Positions 9,045-16,804 of a stretch of DNA of 64,000 nt are shown here, piece after piece. The notes beneath the pieces are model-generated. The model did not search any database, was not told the DNA's origin, and saw nothing but the letters and a program-made list of their open reading frames with translations. The stretch is taken from contig NZ_JACDXV010000002.1 of assembly GCF_015158295.1 (NCBI RefSeq), positions 257,501 through 321,500 of the forward strand. The letters are read 5' to 3'. Both the position numbers and the translations under genes were made by a program. How positions within the stretch are numbered: the stretch's first letter is position 1; every line of letters starts with the position of its first letter. The DNA is from Devosia faecipullorum (GTDB lineage Bacteria; Pseudomonadota; Alphaproteobacteria; Rhizobiales; Devosiaceae).

Positions 9045-10601
9045 TCAACCTTGTCCCGCCAGGGGCCGGTCAAGAGCGAAGAATTCGTCAATTTTGGCGA
9101 GCGGCGACAAGCTCAGAAGCGCCGACAGACAATCTGAATTGGCCAGCGCCGCCGAAATCGCTTCCAGAGCCTGCGACAATGGCCGGTCCGCGTGCGAGAA
9201 ACCAAACTGACCGCGCACCGTGTCGAAGGTCAGTTTCGCCACGCCCTGGGGCGTGTCCTGGGCCAGATCGATGGCCTGGGCAGCGAGCAGAGCTTCGAGC
9301 GCGGCGAGCTGGTGAAGGGCCAGAATTTGCTGCTCGAACCGTTCGACCACCAGAGGCAGGAAGGTTGCCTCGTCCTCCATGCCGCCCGCCACCACCAGCG
9401 CTTGTGCGGAAACCGGCGACGATAGCGCCAGCACTCGCGCGAACAATTCGCCCGCCAATTTGACGACCGGCCCCATGCCGGTGGCGATCACTCCAGACGG
9501 GACCAGGTTCACCGGCAGATCGCGGCGCCCGCCATTGCCCAAGATTATGCAGCGATTGAGCCCGTTGCGAGCCAGATGCGCGAGAGCCAGTTGCACGGTC
9601 TGCATGGCCAGCGTGACCTCGAGAGGCAGCGACCCGCCCGATGTCATGACCTTGCCCTCTATCACCACGGGATTGTCGTCGCTGCGTGATGTGGCGGCCA
9701 CAACCGCATGTCCGGCGGCGACCAGCGCATCAAATCCGGCTCCGTATATCTGCGCCATCATGCGCAGGCTCAGCGGATCCTGCACATGGGTTGCCTCTTT
9801 CCAGTTCCACGCGGCGGCATTGCCGGTGAGCCACGCGCCGGCCATGGCTTCGTGCGAGCTGCCCAAATGGCTGGCGGCCAGCCACGGATCGCGCGACGCG
9901 CCCAGCGCGCCCGCCGTAGTCAGCCCAACCGCCAGCGCCGTGCGGACCACGCTGGCGGCATCACGGAGCGCATGAGCGGCGGCAGCGTAGACAACGGCAT
10001 TGGTGGACAAGGAGGCCAGGCTGTCGCGCGGCGCGAATATCATCGGCGCGATCCCCGCCTGCGTGAGCGCCGCTGCGGCCGACATGCGACGGCCCTGAGC
10101 ATAGACCTCCCCCGCTCCGGTCAGCACGGCACCAATCTGGCCCATCAGGCCGATATCGGCGCAGCCGATCGAGCCGACGCGCCGTACAACCGGCACGATG
10201 TCGGCCGCGATCATGGCGAGATACATCTCGACCAGCTCGCCCGTGACACCGACCTGGCCATTCAGCATCACATTGGTGCGGATCGCCATGGCGCTGCGAA
10301 CGATGCTGGGCGCAAAGACGTCGCCAATGCCAAAACTGTGCGCGTGCACTAGCCCCACATTGAACTGGTTCTGGTCGGCAAGCGTCCAGGATATGTCCTT
10401 CATGGCGCCGACACCGGTCGTCGCGCCATAGACGGGCTCACCGCGCGCAATGTGATTTTCCAGCACTTGCCGAGCCGCGCGTACGCGAACCATGGCATCA
10501 GCATTGGCCGTCAAGACAACCCTGCCGGTCGAAATATCGGCCAGTTGCGCCAAGCTCAGTGGCTGGCCATCAAGTTCGAGCGTCGTGCATGCAACCGGCA
10601 T
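9045..10601 (-). CDS. HAL/PAL-family lyase lacking the MIO triad; probable ergothionase
   Basis: A 518-residue protein of the aromatic amino acid lyase fold. Tyr58 (PVYGATTGVGA) matches the catalytic tyrosine of histidine ammonia-lyase. However, the segment that should read GSVGASGDLAP is GSIGCADIGLM at 143-153, so the Ala-Ser-Gly that cyclises to the MIO electrophile is missing. The HAL motif QDPYSLRC is QDPLSLRM (274-281), losing that tyrosine, and SGGNFHG is SGGSLPL. Loss of MIO fits an enzyme expelling a better leaving group than ammonia: ergothionase, which eliminates trimethylamine from ergothioneine to give thiourocanate, is a MIO-free relative. The neighbours encode what would be the later steps. 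The ATG start is preceded only by a weak GGGG site. Lys381 and Glu409/Glu411 are candidate catalytic residues. Fold assignment is secure; substrate is inferred from missing residues plus context. Confidence 0.75.
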   Translation of the reverse strand: MPVACTTLELDGQPLSLAQLADISTGRVVLTANADAMVRVRAARQVLENHIARGEPVYGATTGVGAMKDISWTLADQNQFNVGLVHAHSFGIGDVFAPSIVRSAMAIRTNVMLNGQVGVTGELVEMYLAMIAADIVPVVRRVGSIGCADIGLMGQIGAVLTGAGEVYAQGRRMSAAAALTQAGIAPMIFAPRDSLASLSTNAVVYAAAAHALRDAASVVRTALAVGLTTAGALGASRDPWLAASHLGSSHEAMAGAWLTGNAAAWNWKEATHVQDPLSLRMMAQIYGAGFDALVAAGHAVVAATSRSDDNPVVIEGKVMTSGGSLPLEVTLAMQTVQLALAHLARNGLNRCIILGNGGRRDLPVNLVPSGVIATGMGPVVKLAGELFARVLALSSPVSAQALVVAGGMEDEATFLPLVVERFEQQILALHQLAALEALLAAQAIDLAQDTPQGVAKLTFDTVRGQFGFSHADRPLSQALEAISAALANSDCLSALLSLSPLAKIDEFFALDRPLAGQG

Positions 10602-10656
10602 GGCCCAAATTATCCCCAGTGGCGACCCAGCACTAGCGGATCGGCCCGGTACGGAT

Positions 10657-10682
10657 GATATCCTAAAAACGGTACGGCAGAT
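10657..10682 (-). promoter_or_regulatory. Candidate regulon element, copy B
   Basis: Same spaced consensus as the sites at 7637 and 18306: GATATCC, then A, C, AC and AT at positions 9, 14, 18-19 and 25-26 on the plus strand. It lies 56 bases upstream of the lyase start and downstream of the regulator stop, implying that the lyase has its own promoter rather than depending on readthrough from the regulator gene. Confidence 0.5.
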
Positions 10683-10706
10683 GCGTCGTGGCCGGGCCGA
10701 GGACGG

Positions 10707-11900
10707 CTAGGCCATTTCGGTATGGGGAGGTGGCATGGGAACGCCTTGCATCAGGCTGACGATACCCTCCACCAATGGCGGGGGAAGCGCGCTGGCGCGC
10801 CAGACCAGCGTCAATTGCTGCCGATAGCTGTCCGGCAGCGGCCATTTGCTCAACCGGTATGGCAGGCGTTCCACCGCGCTTTGCGGCATCACGCTGAGAT
10901 AATTGTAGCGCGCGACCATATTGACGATCACCGGCACGGAGTCGATTTCCACGATGCGCTTGGGGCCATGGGCCAGAGACGCGGCGACCTCGCGCATATA
11001 GCGGTCCGCCGCCTGGCGAATGCCGCTGCGCACGCTGGGTAGAACCAGGGTACAGGCGCCGAGCACCCCGTCAATGTCCGCCGTGCCGTCCAAGTCCGGC
11101 GCCCCGACCAGCCAAAGCGCGTCGGTTCTGATCGGCCGACACTCAAAATCGGGTGGCACAGATTGATGGTCGATCAGGACCAGATCGAAATGGCCGGTCT
11201 TGAGCCCTGACAACAGCTCGTCCGCGGTGGCGCCGGAAATCGCCAGATGCTGGCGCGGCCGGAGTTTCTCCCAGCCGGCGGCAATCGCGGCCAGCATATG
11301 GGCGATGGAACTCTCGTGTCCCAACGGCATCACCGACCCCATTCGCCAGGTCTCGATATTCTGTCGGAAGCGGGCGGCCGCAGCCTGAGAAACGGCCTCC
11401 CAGTCCTCAATGATCTGCTCGGCGATCGGCAGAGCGGCATGGCCATAGGTCGAGCATGACACCCCAGCGCCGCTGCGTTTGAGCAGAGGGAAGCCCAGGT
11501 GGCGCTCCATATCGGAAATCTGTCGCGTCAATTGTGGCTGGCCGACACCGAGCGTTCTTGCTGCCTTGCGGATACTGCTTGCCCGGGCCACTTCCGTGAA
11601 GCGGATCAGACCCAGAATGCTGATCGGCGCAATCGGCTTGTCATCGGGCGCGCCCGCCAGGCTCATCAATTGCCGCGACGCCGCTGCAATACGGTTGATG
11701 GCATCGAGCCGCCGTTCCGCCTCCAGCGTCAGTGTCATGCTGGCCCCCTCGCGACGAACCAGGGGCACTGCGACAGCCGCTTCGAAACGCGACAGCGCCG
11801 CGCTCATCGTTGCGGGAGGCCGCCCCTCGATACGCGCAGCCTCTCGGACGCCGCGCACCGCAAAGATCGTCCTAACGGCGCTGATGGTGGCAATATTCAA
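10707..11900 (-). CDS. LysR-type regulator with two tandem HTH domains
   Basis: A regulator of about 397 residues, longer than the usual 290-310 for LysR proteins. Residues 3-65 form one LysR-like winged HTH (ISAVRTIFAVRGVREAAR, later LSRFEAAVAVPLVRR) and residues 94-155 a second, better-conserved one (FTEVARASSIRKAARTLGVG, then ISDMERHLGFPLLKRSG). The effector-binding region follows from about 190. The TTG at 11900 is preferred because AAGGAAG lies six bases upstream and it places the first HTH at the N-terminus as is usual; a GTG at 11966 would add 22 unrelated residues. It is transcribed towards the lyase gene and divergently from the VOC gene. It most likely senses a pathway compound and acts at the three related elements. 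The first HTH is degenerate and may not bind DNA. Confidence 0.85.
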   Translation of the reverse strand: MNIATISAVRTIFAVRGVREAARIEGRPPATMSAALSRFEAAVAVPLVRREGASMTLTLEAERRLDAINRIAAASRQLMSLAGAPDDKPIAPISILGLIRFTEVARASSIRKAARTLGVGQPQLTRQISDMERHLGFPLLKRSGAGVSCSTYGHAALPIAEQIIEDWEAVSQAAAARFRQNIETWRMGSVMPLGHESSIAHMLAAIAAGWEKLRPRQHLAISGATADELLSGLKTGHFDLVLIDHQSVPPDFECRPIRTDALWLVGAPDLDGTADIDGVLGACTLVLPSVRSGIRQAADRYMREVAASLAHGPKRIVEIDSVPVIVNMVARYNYLSVMPQSAVERLPYRLSKWPLPDSYRQQLTLVWRASALPPPLVEGIVSLMQGVPMPPPHTEMA

Positions 11901-12180
11901 AGCGATGCTTCCTTCGGAACGGGCAATTGTCCCGAACCTTTCAGTCAGGCCGAGGCATTTGTCCACAACCCCGTTCCACAGAATGCATCACCCGGAGCGA
12001 CGGCGCCGACGCCAGATTGCTGTCAACAGCCTGGCCGGCCTAGCCCTGTGCCGGAGCAATCCAGCTCGACGCCGATATATAGTGTCCATGTTTTGACATC
12101 TTTCGGGTCGGTGGCCGCTGCACTCTCATCGGCTTCACGCTGCCCAGGATGGGCTATCCAGCACTGCCACAGGACCAAGC

Positions 12181-12573
12181 ATGTACGAGATCAACCACAT
12201 TCATCTGCGTTCCTCAACGCCCCGCGAAACGGCGGATTGGTATGTAAAAGCCTTCAATTTCGAGGTGGTGCGGGATTGGGTGCGCCCGATTGGCGACCGC
12301 TTCGTGCGGTGTCGCAGCGCCGGTGGCCTCATGGTCAATATATCAGGTCCCCGGACCGGTGAAGTGCTGGCCCCCGCTACAACCGAAACCTATCTCGGCC
12401 TTGAGCATTTCGGCGTTACCGTCGACAAGCTCGAGCCGGAGATCGAACGGCTTCGAGAGCTTGGAGCGCAGCTGGTAGGTGAACCGGCGGTGGTCGATAC
12501 CGGCGTGCGCGTCTGTTTTCTCATCGTGCCGGGCGACGTGCGAATCGAGTTGATGGAAGTGTTCGACGTCTGA
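12181..12573 (+). CDS. VOC/glyoxalase family protein
   Basis: A 130-residue vicinal-oxygen-chelate protein with paired beta-alpha-beta-beta-beta modules. The metal-ligand pattern of the superfamily is visible: His7 in INHIHLRS, His or Glu in LGLEHFGV, and the C-terminal glutamate in VRIELMEV. Members include dioxygenases, lactoylglutathione lyases and thiol-transfer enzymes. AGGA lies about six bases before the ATG. It is divergent from the tandem-HTH regulator and convergent with the hydratase operon, inside the proposed ergothioneine locus, so a role on a sulfur-containing or keto intermediate is possible but unproven. Confidence 0.8.
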   Translation: MYEINHIHLRSSTPRETADWYVKAFNFEVVRDWVRPIGDRFVRCRSAGGLMVNISGPRTGEVLAPATTETYLGLEHFGVTVDKLEPEIERLRELGAQLVGEPAVVDTGVRVCFLIVPGDVRIELMEVFDV

Positions 12574-12584
12574 GCGAGTGCATT

Positions 12585-12606
12585 GGGCCCGGAGCTTTCC
12601 GGGCCC
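12585..12606. terminator. Hairpin terminator between convergent genes
   Basis: A perfect 9-base-pair stem (GGGCCCGGA, loop GCTT, TCCGGGCCC) lies 11 bases past the stop of the VOC gene, in the space facing the end of the hydratase operon. No run of T follows on either strand, so it is a structural candidate rather than a classic intrinsic terminator. Confidence 0.5.
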
Positions 12607-12727
12607 CCATGGAGCGCTGCCCTTCCCAGATCGTTTCGGTGTCTAGAAGAAACGCTGCAATGATCTAAACGTTTGTCCTATCGCGTTTTCGATCCGGAAG
12701 TCAGGTATCCACTGTTCCTGAAACGCT

Positions 12728-14392
12728 TTAGAGGTCCACCCGAATGTGGCCGATGCCCTTCCGCTCGATTTCATCAAGGCTCTCGGCGTAGCCCGCATCG
12801 GCATAGCGCATAACGCCCAGGGCCGTGTCATTGGTCAACGCATGGTCGAGCCGCTCGTCACCCTCAGGCGTGCCGTCAGCGATCACGGTCACCCCTGCCG
12901 AAGTCATGTATCCCGCATAGCCGCCGCCGCCGGAATGGACCACGACCAGGTCGGCCATGGATGAGCAGAGCAGCATGGCGTCAAGCAATGGCCAATCGGC
13001 AATGGCGTCCGAGCCATCCTTCATGCGCTCGGTCATGATGTTCGGATGCGCCATCGCCCCGGCATCGAGGTGATCACGGCTGAACGCCACCGGCCCTTTG
13101 AGCGTGCCATCGGCGACCATGGAATTGACCATACGGGCCAGCGCGGTGCGTTCACCATGGCCGAGCCAGGCGATGCGGGCGGGCAGGCCTTCGAATGGCA
13201 CATGCTGGCGCGCAAGGCCAATCCAGTTGGTGACGATCGCATTGTCGGGGAACATTTCGAGCAATTTGTCGTCGATCCTGGCAATGTCAGACGGATCGCC
13301 CGACAGCGCCATCCAGCGGAACGGGCCAATAGCCCGCGCAAAGAGCGGCCGCAGATAGGCTTCGGTGAAGATCGGGATATCGAAGGCATTTTCGACGCCA
13401 CCCGCCTGGGCGTGTGTGCGGATCAGGTTGCCATTGTCGAACACTTCGGCACCCGCAGCCTGGAAGGACAGCATGGCACGCACATGATCCACGATCGATG
13501 CGCGGCTGGCGGCCATCAACTGGCTCGGACCTTCGATGCGCAGGCGCCTGACCTCGTCAAGCGACATGCCCTTGGGCACATAGCCATAGACGAGGTCATG
13601 AGCGGATGTCTGGTCCGTCACGATATCGGGCACAATGCCGCGACGGGCGATCTCGGGGTAGATTTCAGCGGCGTTCCCAACCAGGCCGATCGATGTGGCG
13701 CGTTTGTCGCGGACGGCCCGGTCGATCATTGCCAGAGCGGTGTCGAGATCGGGTGCTATCTCTTCAAGATAGCCGATTTTCTTGCGCATCCGCGCCCTGT
13801 CGGGATCGATGTCCACGCAGAGGATGGCCGCGCCGGCCATGCGCCCGGCCAGCGGCTGCGCGCCGCCCATGCCGCCAAGCCCCGCCGTCAGGATGAACCG
13901 TCCCGCCAGATCGCCGCCGAAGCGGTTGTCGGCGATGCGCATGAAAATCTCGTATGTGCCCTGAATCACCCCCTGGCTGCCGATATATTGCCAGGCGCCT
14001 GCCGTCAGGCCGCCCCAGCAGATCAGGCCTTTGCGCTCCAGTTCGTAGAAGGTCTCGGCCTTGGCCCATTGCCCGACGATGTTGCAATTGGCCATGATCA
14101 CCAGCGGAGCCTTGGCGTGGGTCTTGAGCAGACCGATCGGCTTGCCGGACTGGATGACCAGCGTCTGGTCTTCGTCCATGCTCGACAGCGCTTCGACGAT
14201 GGCCTTGTGACTCGCCCAATTGCGTGCGGCCTTGCCCAAGGCAGCGTAAACAACCAGCTCGTCGGGGTTTTCCCCAACGCTCAGCACGTTTTCCAACAGG
14301 CGCAGCAGCGCTTCCTGGCGCCAGCCCCGGGCCCGCAATTCGGGACCGCCTGGAACGGGGAAACCGGGATGGCGCGGGTTTGGTGTCGGCAT
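12728..14392 (-). CDS. Urocanase-family hydratase with Cys to Ala change; probable thiourocanate hydratase
   Basis: A 554-residue member of the urocanate hydratase family, which adds water to the imidazole-acrylate system using tightly bound NAD+ as electrophile. The NAD site is intact: LTAGLGGMGGAQPLA (168-182) and VGNAAE. The block with the active-site cysteine of urocanase, GLPARICW, is GLPARIAW here, with Ala408 in place of Cys (Cys410 in the Pseudomonas putida enzyme). The later HHGGGVGMGFSQH block is replaced by HSGGGGYAGYMTSAG. Such changes argue for a different substrate; in ergothioneine breakdown the homologous step hydrates thiourocanate. The ATG at 14392 has GAGG seven bases upstream. 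It is the last gene of the operon beginning at 18156, 34 bases after the DUF917 gene. Family certain; substrate inferred from context. Confidence 0.8.
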   Translation of the reverse strand: MPTPNPRHPGFPVPGGPELRARGWRQEALLRLLENVLSVGENPDELVVYAALGKAARNWASHKAIVEALSSMDEDQTLVIQSGKPIGLLKTHAKAPLVIMANCNIVGQWAKAETFYELERKGLICWGGLTAGAWQYIGSQGVIQGTYEIFMRIADNRFGGDLAGRFILTAGLGGMGGAQPLAGRMAGAAILCVDIDPDRARMRKKIGYLEEIAPDLDTALAMIDRAVRDKRATSIGLVGNAAEIYPEIARRGIVPDIVTDQTSAHDLVYGYVPKGMSLDEVRRLRIEGPSQLMAASRASIVDHVRAMLSFQAAGAEVFDNGNLIRTHAQAGGVENAFDIPIFTEAYLRPLFARAIGPFRWMALSGDPSDIARIDDKLLEMFPDNAIVTNWIGLARQHVPFEGLPARIAWLGHGERTALARMVNSMVADGTLKGPVAFSRDHLDAGAMAHPNIMTERMKDGSDAIADWPLLDAMLLCSSMADLVVVHSGGGGYAGYMTSAGVTVIADGTPEGDERLDHALTNDTALGVMRYADAGYAESLDEIERKGIGHIRVDL

Positions 14393-14426
14393 GGAAAAAC
14401 CTCGTTCGTTCGGCGCGAAACCGGGA

Positions 14427-15515
14427 CTAGCCCAGGGCATAGGTTTTAAGGTCGATCCCCATTCGGTCTTCGACGAAGGGATAGACGGTCGGGTCAAGCA
14501 CGCTTGCACTGAGCGGAATAATGGATTTGGGCACGTGCAGAACAAAAATGTCCATGCCCTCGCGCAATTCTCCGACGGAAAGCGGCTGGCCTTCGGCGTC
14601 GAGCGTGGTGATTACATCGGGGAAAGTCGCGACCCGACGACCATCGGCATCGTCCACTGCCATATATTCGTTCATCACATGCAGGGTCGCCGCCCTGGTG
14701 CCCATACCGAGGGTGACGGTGCCGATATCGAAGGCTTCCTGGGTATAGATCACGTCCTTGGCCTGTACCCGGCCCTGTGTCAGGATTGTGCCGCCGGTCG
14801 CCTTGACGATGGCATCGATCACCGCCGTGCCGCCACGCTTTTCTGCTGCCAAAATGGCCTCCCCCAGGTCCAGGGCCAACGAAATGCCCCCCAGAGCTGC
14901 GTGCCGGCGCACATAGCTGGCGCGCAGCGGATTGCGACAGGAGGCGATGAAACCACCCGACTGGTCGGCAGCAGCGCGCAGCACCGGCGACACCCTGGCG
15001 GTCGCCCCCTTGACCACCAGTTCAATATAGCGATTTTCGTCGCGATTGCCGCCCACGGCGGTCTGGATCATCGGCAAGGGCGAGCCCGCCATGCCGATGG
15101 ACCCCATATCCCCGGTGGGATGAGCACGCACGTCGCCGACCGCATCGAGCACCTTGATGCCCAATATGGCCGACGGCAACCAGCCGTTGAGCGTTGAGGA
15201 TTTGCCGTTCTGTCCGATCATCAGGGCGCTGAGCTTTTCGCCCAGCGCGTCCTGCAACAGCGAAACCGCCTTGACGTAGTCGATGCCCTGCATTTCCCAG
15301 GGCGTGGTTGAAGCCGGCGCGCCGATGGCTGCGGCCGTAGCCACCCAGTCATCGCCATCCAGTTCATCCACGCTCACCAGTTCAGGCTTGCCAACGCTGA
15401 CTGCGGCATAGCCGAGCGTCCTGCCGTGATCCGCCCAACCACCGCCGCCAGCCGCATATACCGATCCACCCTTGACCGCGGCTTCGACGTCTTTTTCAGT
15501 CAAAATACGGCCCAT
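14427..15515 (-). CDS. DUF917 family protein; candidate thioxo-imidazolidine desulfhydrase
   Basis: A 362-residue DUF917 protein. The N-terminal block LTEKDVEAAVKGGSVYAAGGGG and the motif AVGDVRAHPTGDMGSIGMAG are characteristic of the family, which shares its fold with hydantoinase-associated proteins. The start at 15515 overlaps the stop of the amidohydrolase gene (TGATG). Between a urocanase-like hydratase and two ring or carbamoyl hydrolases, the missing pathway step is conversion of the 2-thioxo to the 2-oxo imidazolidine ring with release of sulfide. I recall that the Burkholderia desulfhydrase for this step is a DUF917 protein, but this must be checked. From sequence alone only the family is certain. 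Confidence 0.7.
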   Translation of the reverse strand: MGRILTEKDVEAAVKGGSVYAAGGGGWADHGRTLGYAAVSVGKPELVSVDELDGDDWVATAAAIGAPASTTPWEMQGIDYVKAVSLLQDALGEKLSALMIGQNGKSSTLNGWLPSAILGIKVLDAVGDVRAHPTGDMGSIGMAGSPLPMIQTAVGGNRDENRYIELVVKGATARVSPVLRAAADQSGGFIASCRNPLRASYVRRHAALGGISLALDLGEAILAAEKRGGTAVIDAIVKATGGTILTQGRVQAKDVIYTQEAFDIGTVTLGMGTRAATLHVMNEYMAVDDADGRRVATFPDVITTLDAEGQPLSVGELREGMDIFVLHVPKSIIPLSASVLDPTVYPFVEDRMGIDLKTYALG

Positions 15516-16804
15516 CAACCGATCTCCTGCAGTTTTCTGTCTAATGCCACAACGGCATCCAGCAGGACCGACGCGCCCAGCGCGATGTCCTGGTTGGTGG
15601 CAAATTCGTCCGGGGTATGGCTGCGGCCATCCAGGCAGGGCACGAAAATCATCGCAGCCTTGGTGATGCGTGCCATCCAGGCCGTATCGTGCCCCGCGCC
15701 CGAGGCCATGCGACGATGCCGCGCTCCCGCGGTGTCGCAAGCAGCATCAAGCACATCGAGCAAATCGGGATCGCCGGGTGTCGGGTGGTTGTCGGAAAGG
15801 ATGTGCGGGGGGCCGGCAGGCACCCCGGTTGCAGCAGAAATTTCTGCCACCGCGCGCTCCAGCCCGTCGATGAAGTGGTCCATGTCCGCGCGGCGCTCGG
15901 CGCGGGCATCGATGAGCAGACGCACATGCGCCGGCACCACATTGGCTGCGTTCGGCGTCATTTCGAATTCACCGACAGTTGCAGCAAAGTGATGCGCGCC
16001 CCCGGCCAAGGCCCGGCCCAGCGCCTCGACGCTGATCGCGATCCGGGCCGCCGTCGTCAATGCATCCTTGCGCGATTGCATCGGCGTCGTGCCGGCATGG
16101 TCCTCCCGGCCCTGCACCACGATCTCGATGCGCGTAATCCCGGCAATCGCCGTCACCACGCCGATATCGAGCGCCTGATCCTGCAAGACCGGCCCCTGTT
16201 CGATATGCAGCTCGAGGAAAGCGCTGATATCGTCGCGCCGAGCCGATTCGTGAGGATTGCCTCCGACCGTGGAAATCGCCTCTTCCAGCGTCAGCTCGCC
16301 ATTGTGGCGCGCGAGCCATTCCGCCGGCCGCGTTGCGCTCATTCCCCGGCTGCCGATGCAGGAGACGCCAAAGATCGAAACTTCCTCCGCGAGAAAGTCG
16401 ACGATCTCGAGAGCATGATCCAGCTCGATCCCTTGATCGCGTAGGGCCCGGGCAAGTTCCAGACCCGCCACGATGCCGGCAATACCGTCAAAGCGGCCGC
16501 CATCGGGCACGGTGTCGGAATGCGAACCGACCATGATCGAGCCGAGATCCGGGCGCTTTCCGGCAATTTTGCCGATCAGATTGCCGGCCGCATCGATCCG
16601 CGTTTCGGCGCCCGCATCGCGCATGGCCTGTTCCAGCCATTTGCGACCTTCGAGAAATATCGGCGTAAAGGCCCGCCGCGTCCATGGCCGGCCCGCCTCG
16701 GTCAAGGCTGCCAAGGCGTCGATATCGGCGCCGATGCGCTCGGCGCGGATCGCGGAATTGGTCCGTGCGGGATCAAGCCCGGGCGACGGTTTCCGGTCGA
16801 TCAT
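15515..16804 (-). CDS. M20-family N-carbamoyl-L-amino acid amidohydrolase
   Basis: A 429-residue Zn-dependent amidase of the HyuC/AllC group in peptidase family M20. All expected metal ligands are visible: His95 in VGSHSDTV, Asp106 in RFDGIAG, Glu140/141 in FLAEEVS, His200 in LELHIEQGP and the C-terminal His in SGAGHDTAW. The group removes the carbamoyl moiety of N-carbamoyl amino acids, giving the amino acid, CO2 and ammonia. The start overlaps the hydantoinase stop by four bases. In the proposed pathway it would release L-glutamate from N-carbamoyl-L-glutamate. Allantoate or ureidoglycine hydrolysis is an alternative for the family, but no purine genes are near. Confidence 0.85.
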   Translation of the reverse strand: MIDRKPSPGLDPARTNSAIRAERIGADIDALAALTEAGRPWTRRAFTPIFLEGRKWLEQAMRDAGAETRIDAAGNLIGKIAGKRPDLGSIMVGSHSDTVPDGGRFDGIAGIVAGLELARALRDQGIELDHALEIVDFLAEEVSIFGVSCIGSRGMSATRPAEWLARHNGELTLEEAISTVGGNPHESARRDDISAFLELHIEQGPVLQDQALDIGVVTAIAGITRIEIVVQGREDHAGTTPMQSRKDALTTAARIAISVEALGRALAGGAHHFAATVGEFEMTPNAANVVPAHVRLLIDARAERRADMDHFIDGLERAVAEISAATGVPAGPPHILSDNHPTPGDPDLLDVLDAACDTAGARHRRMASGAGHDTAWMARITKAAMIFVPCLDGRSHTPDEFATNQDIALGASVLLDAVVALDRKLQEIG

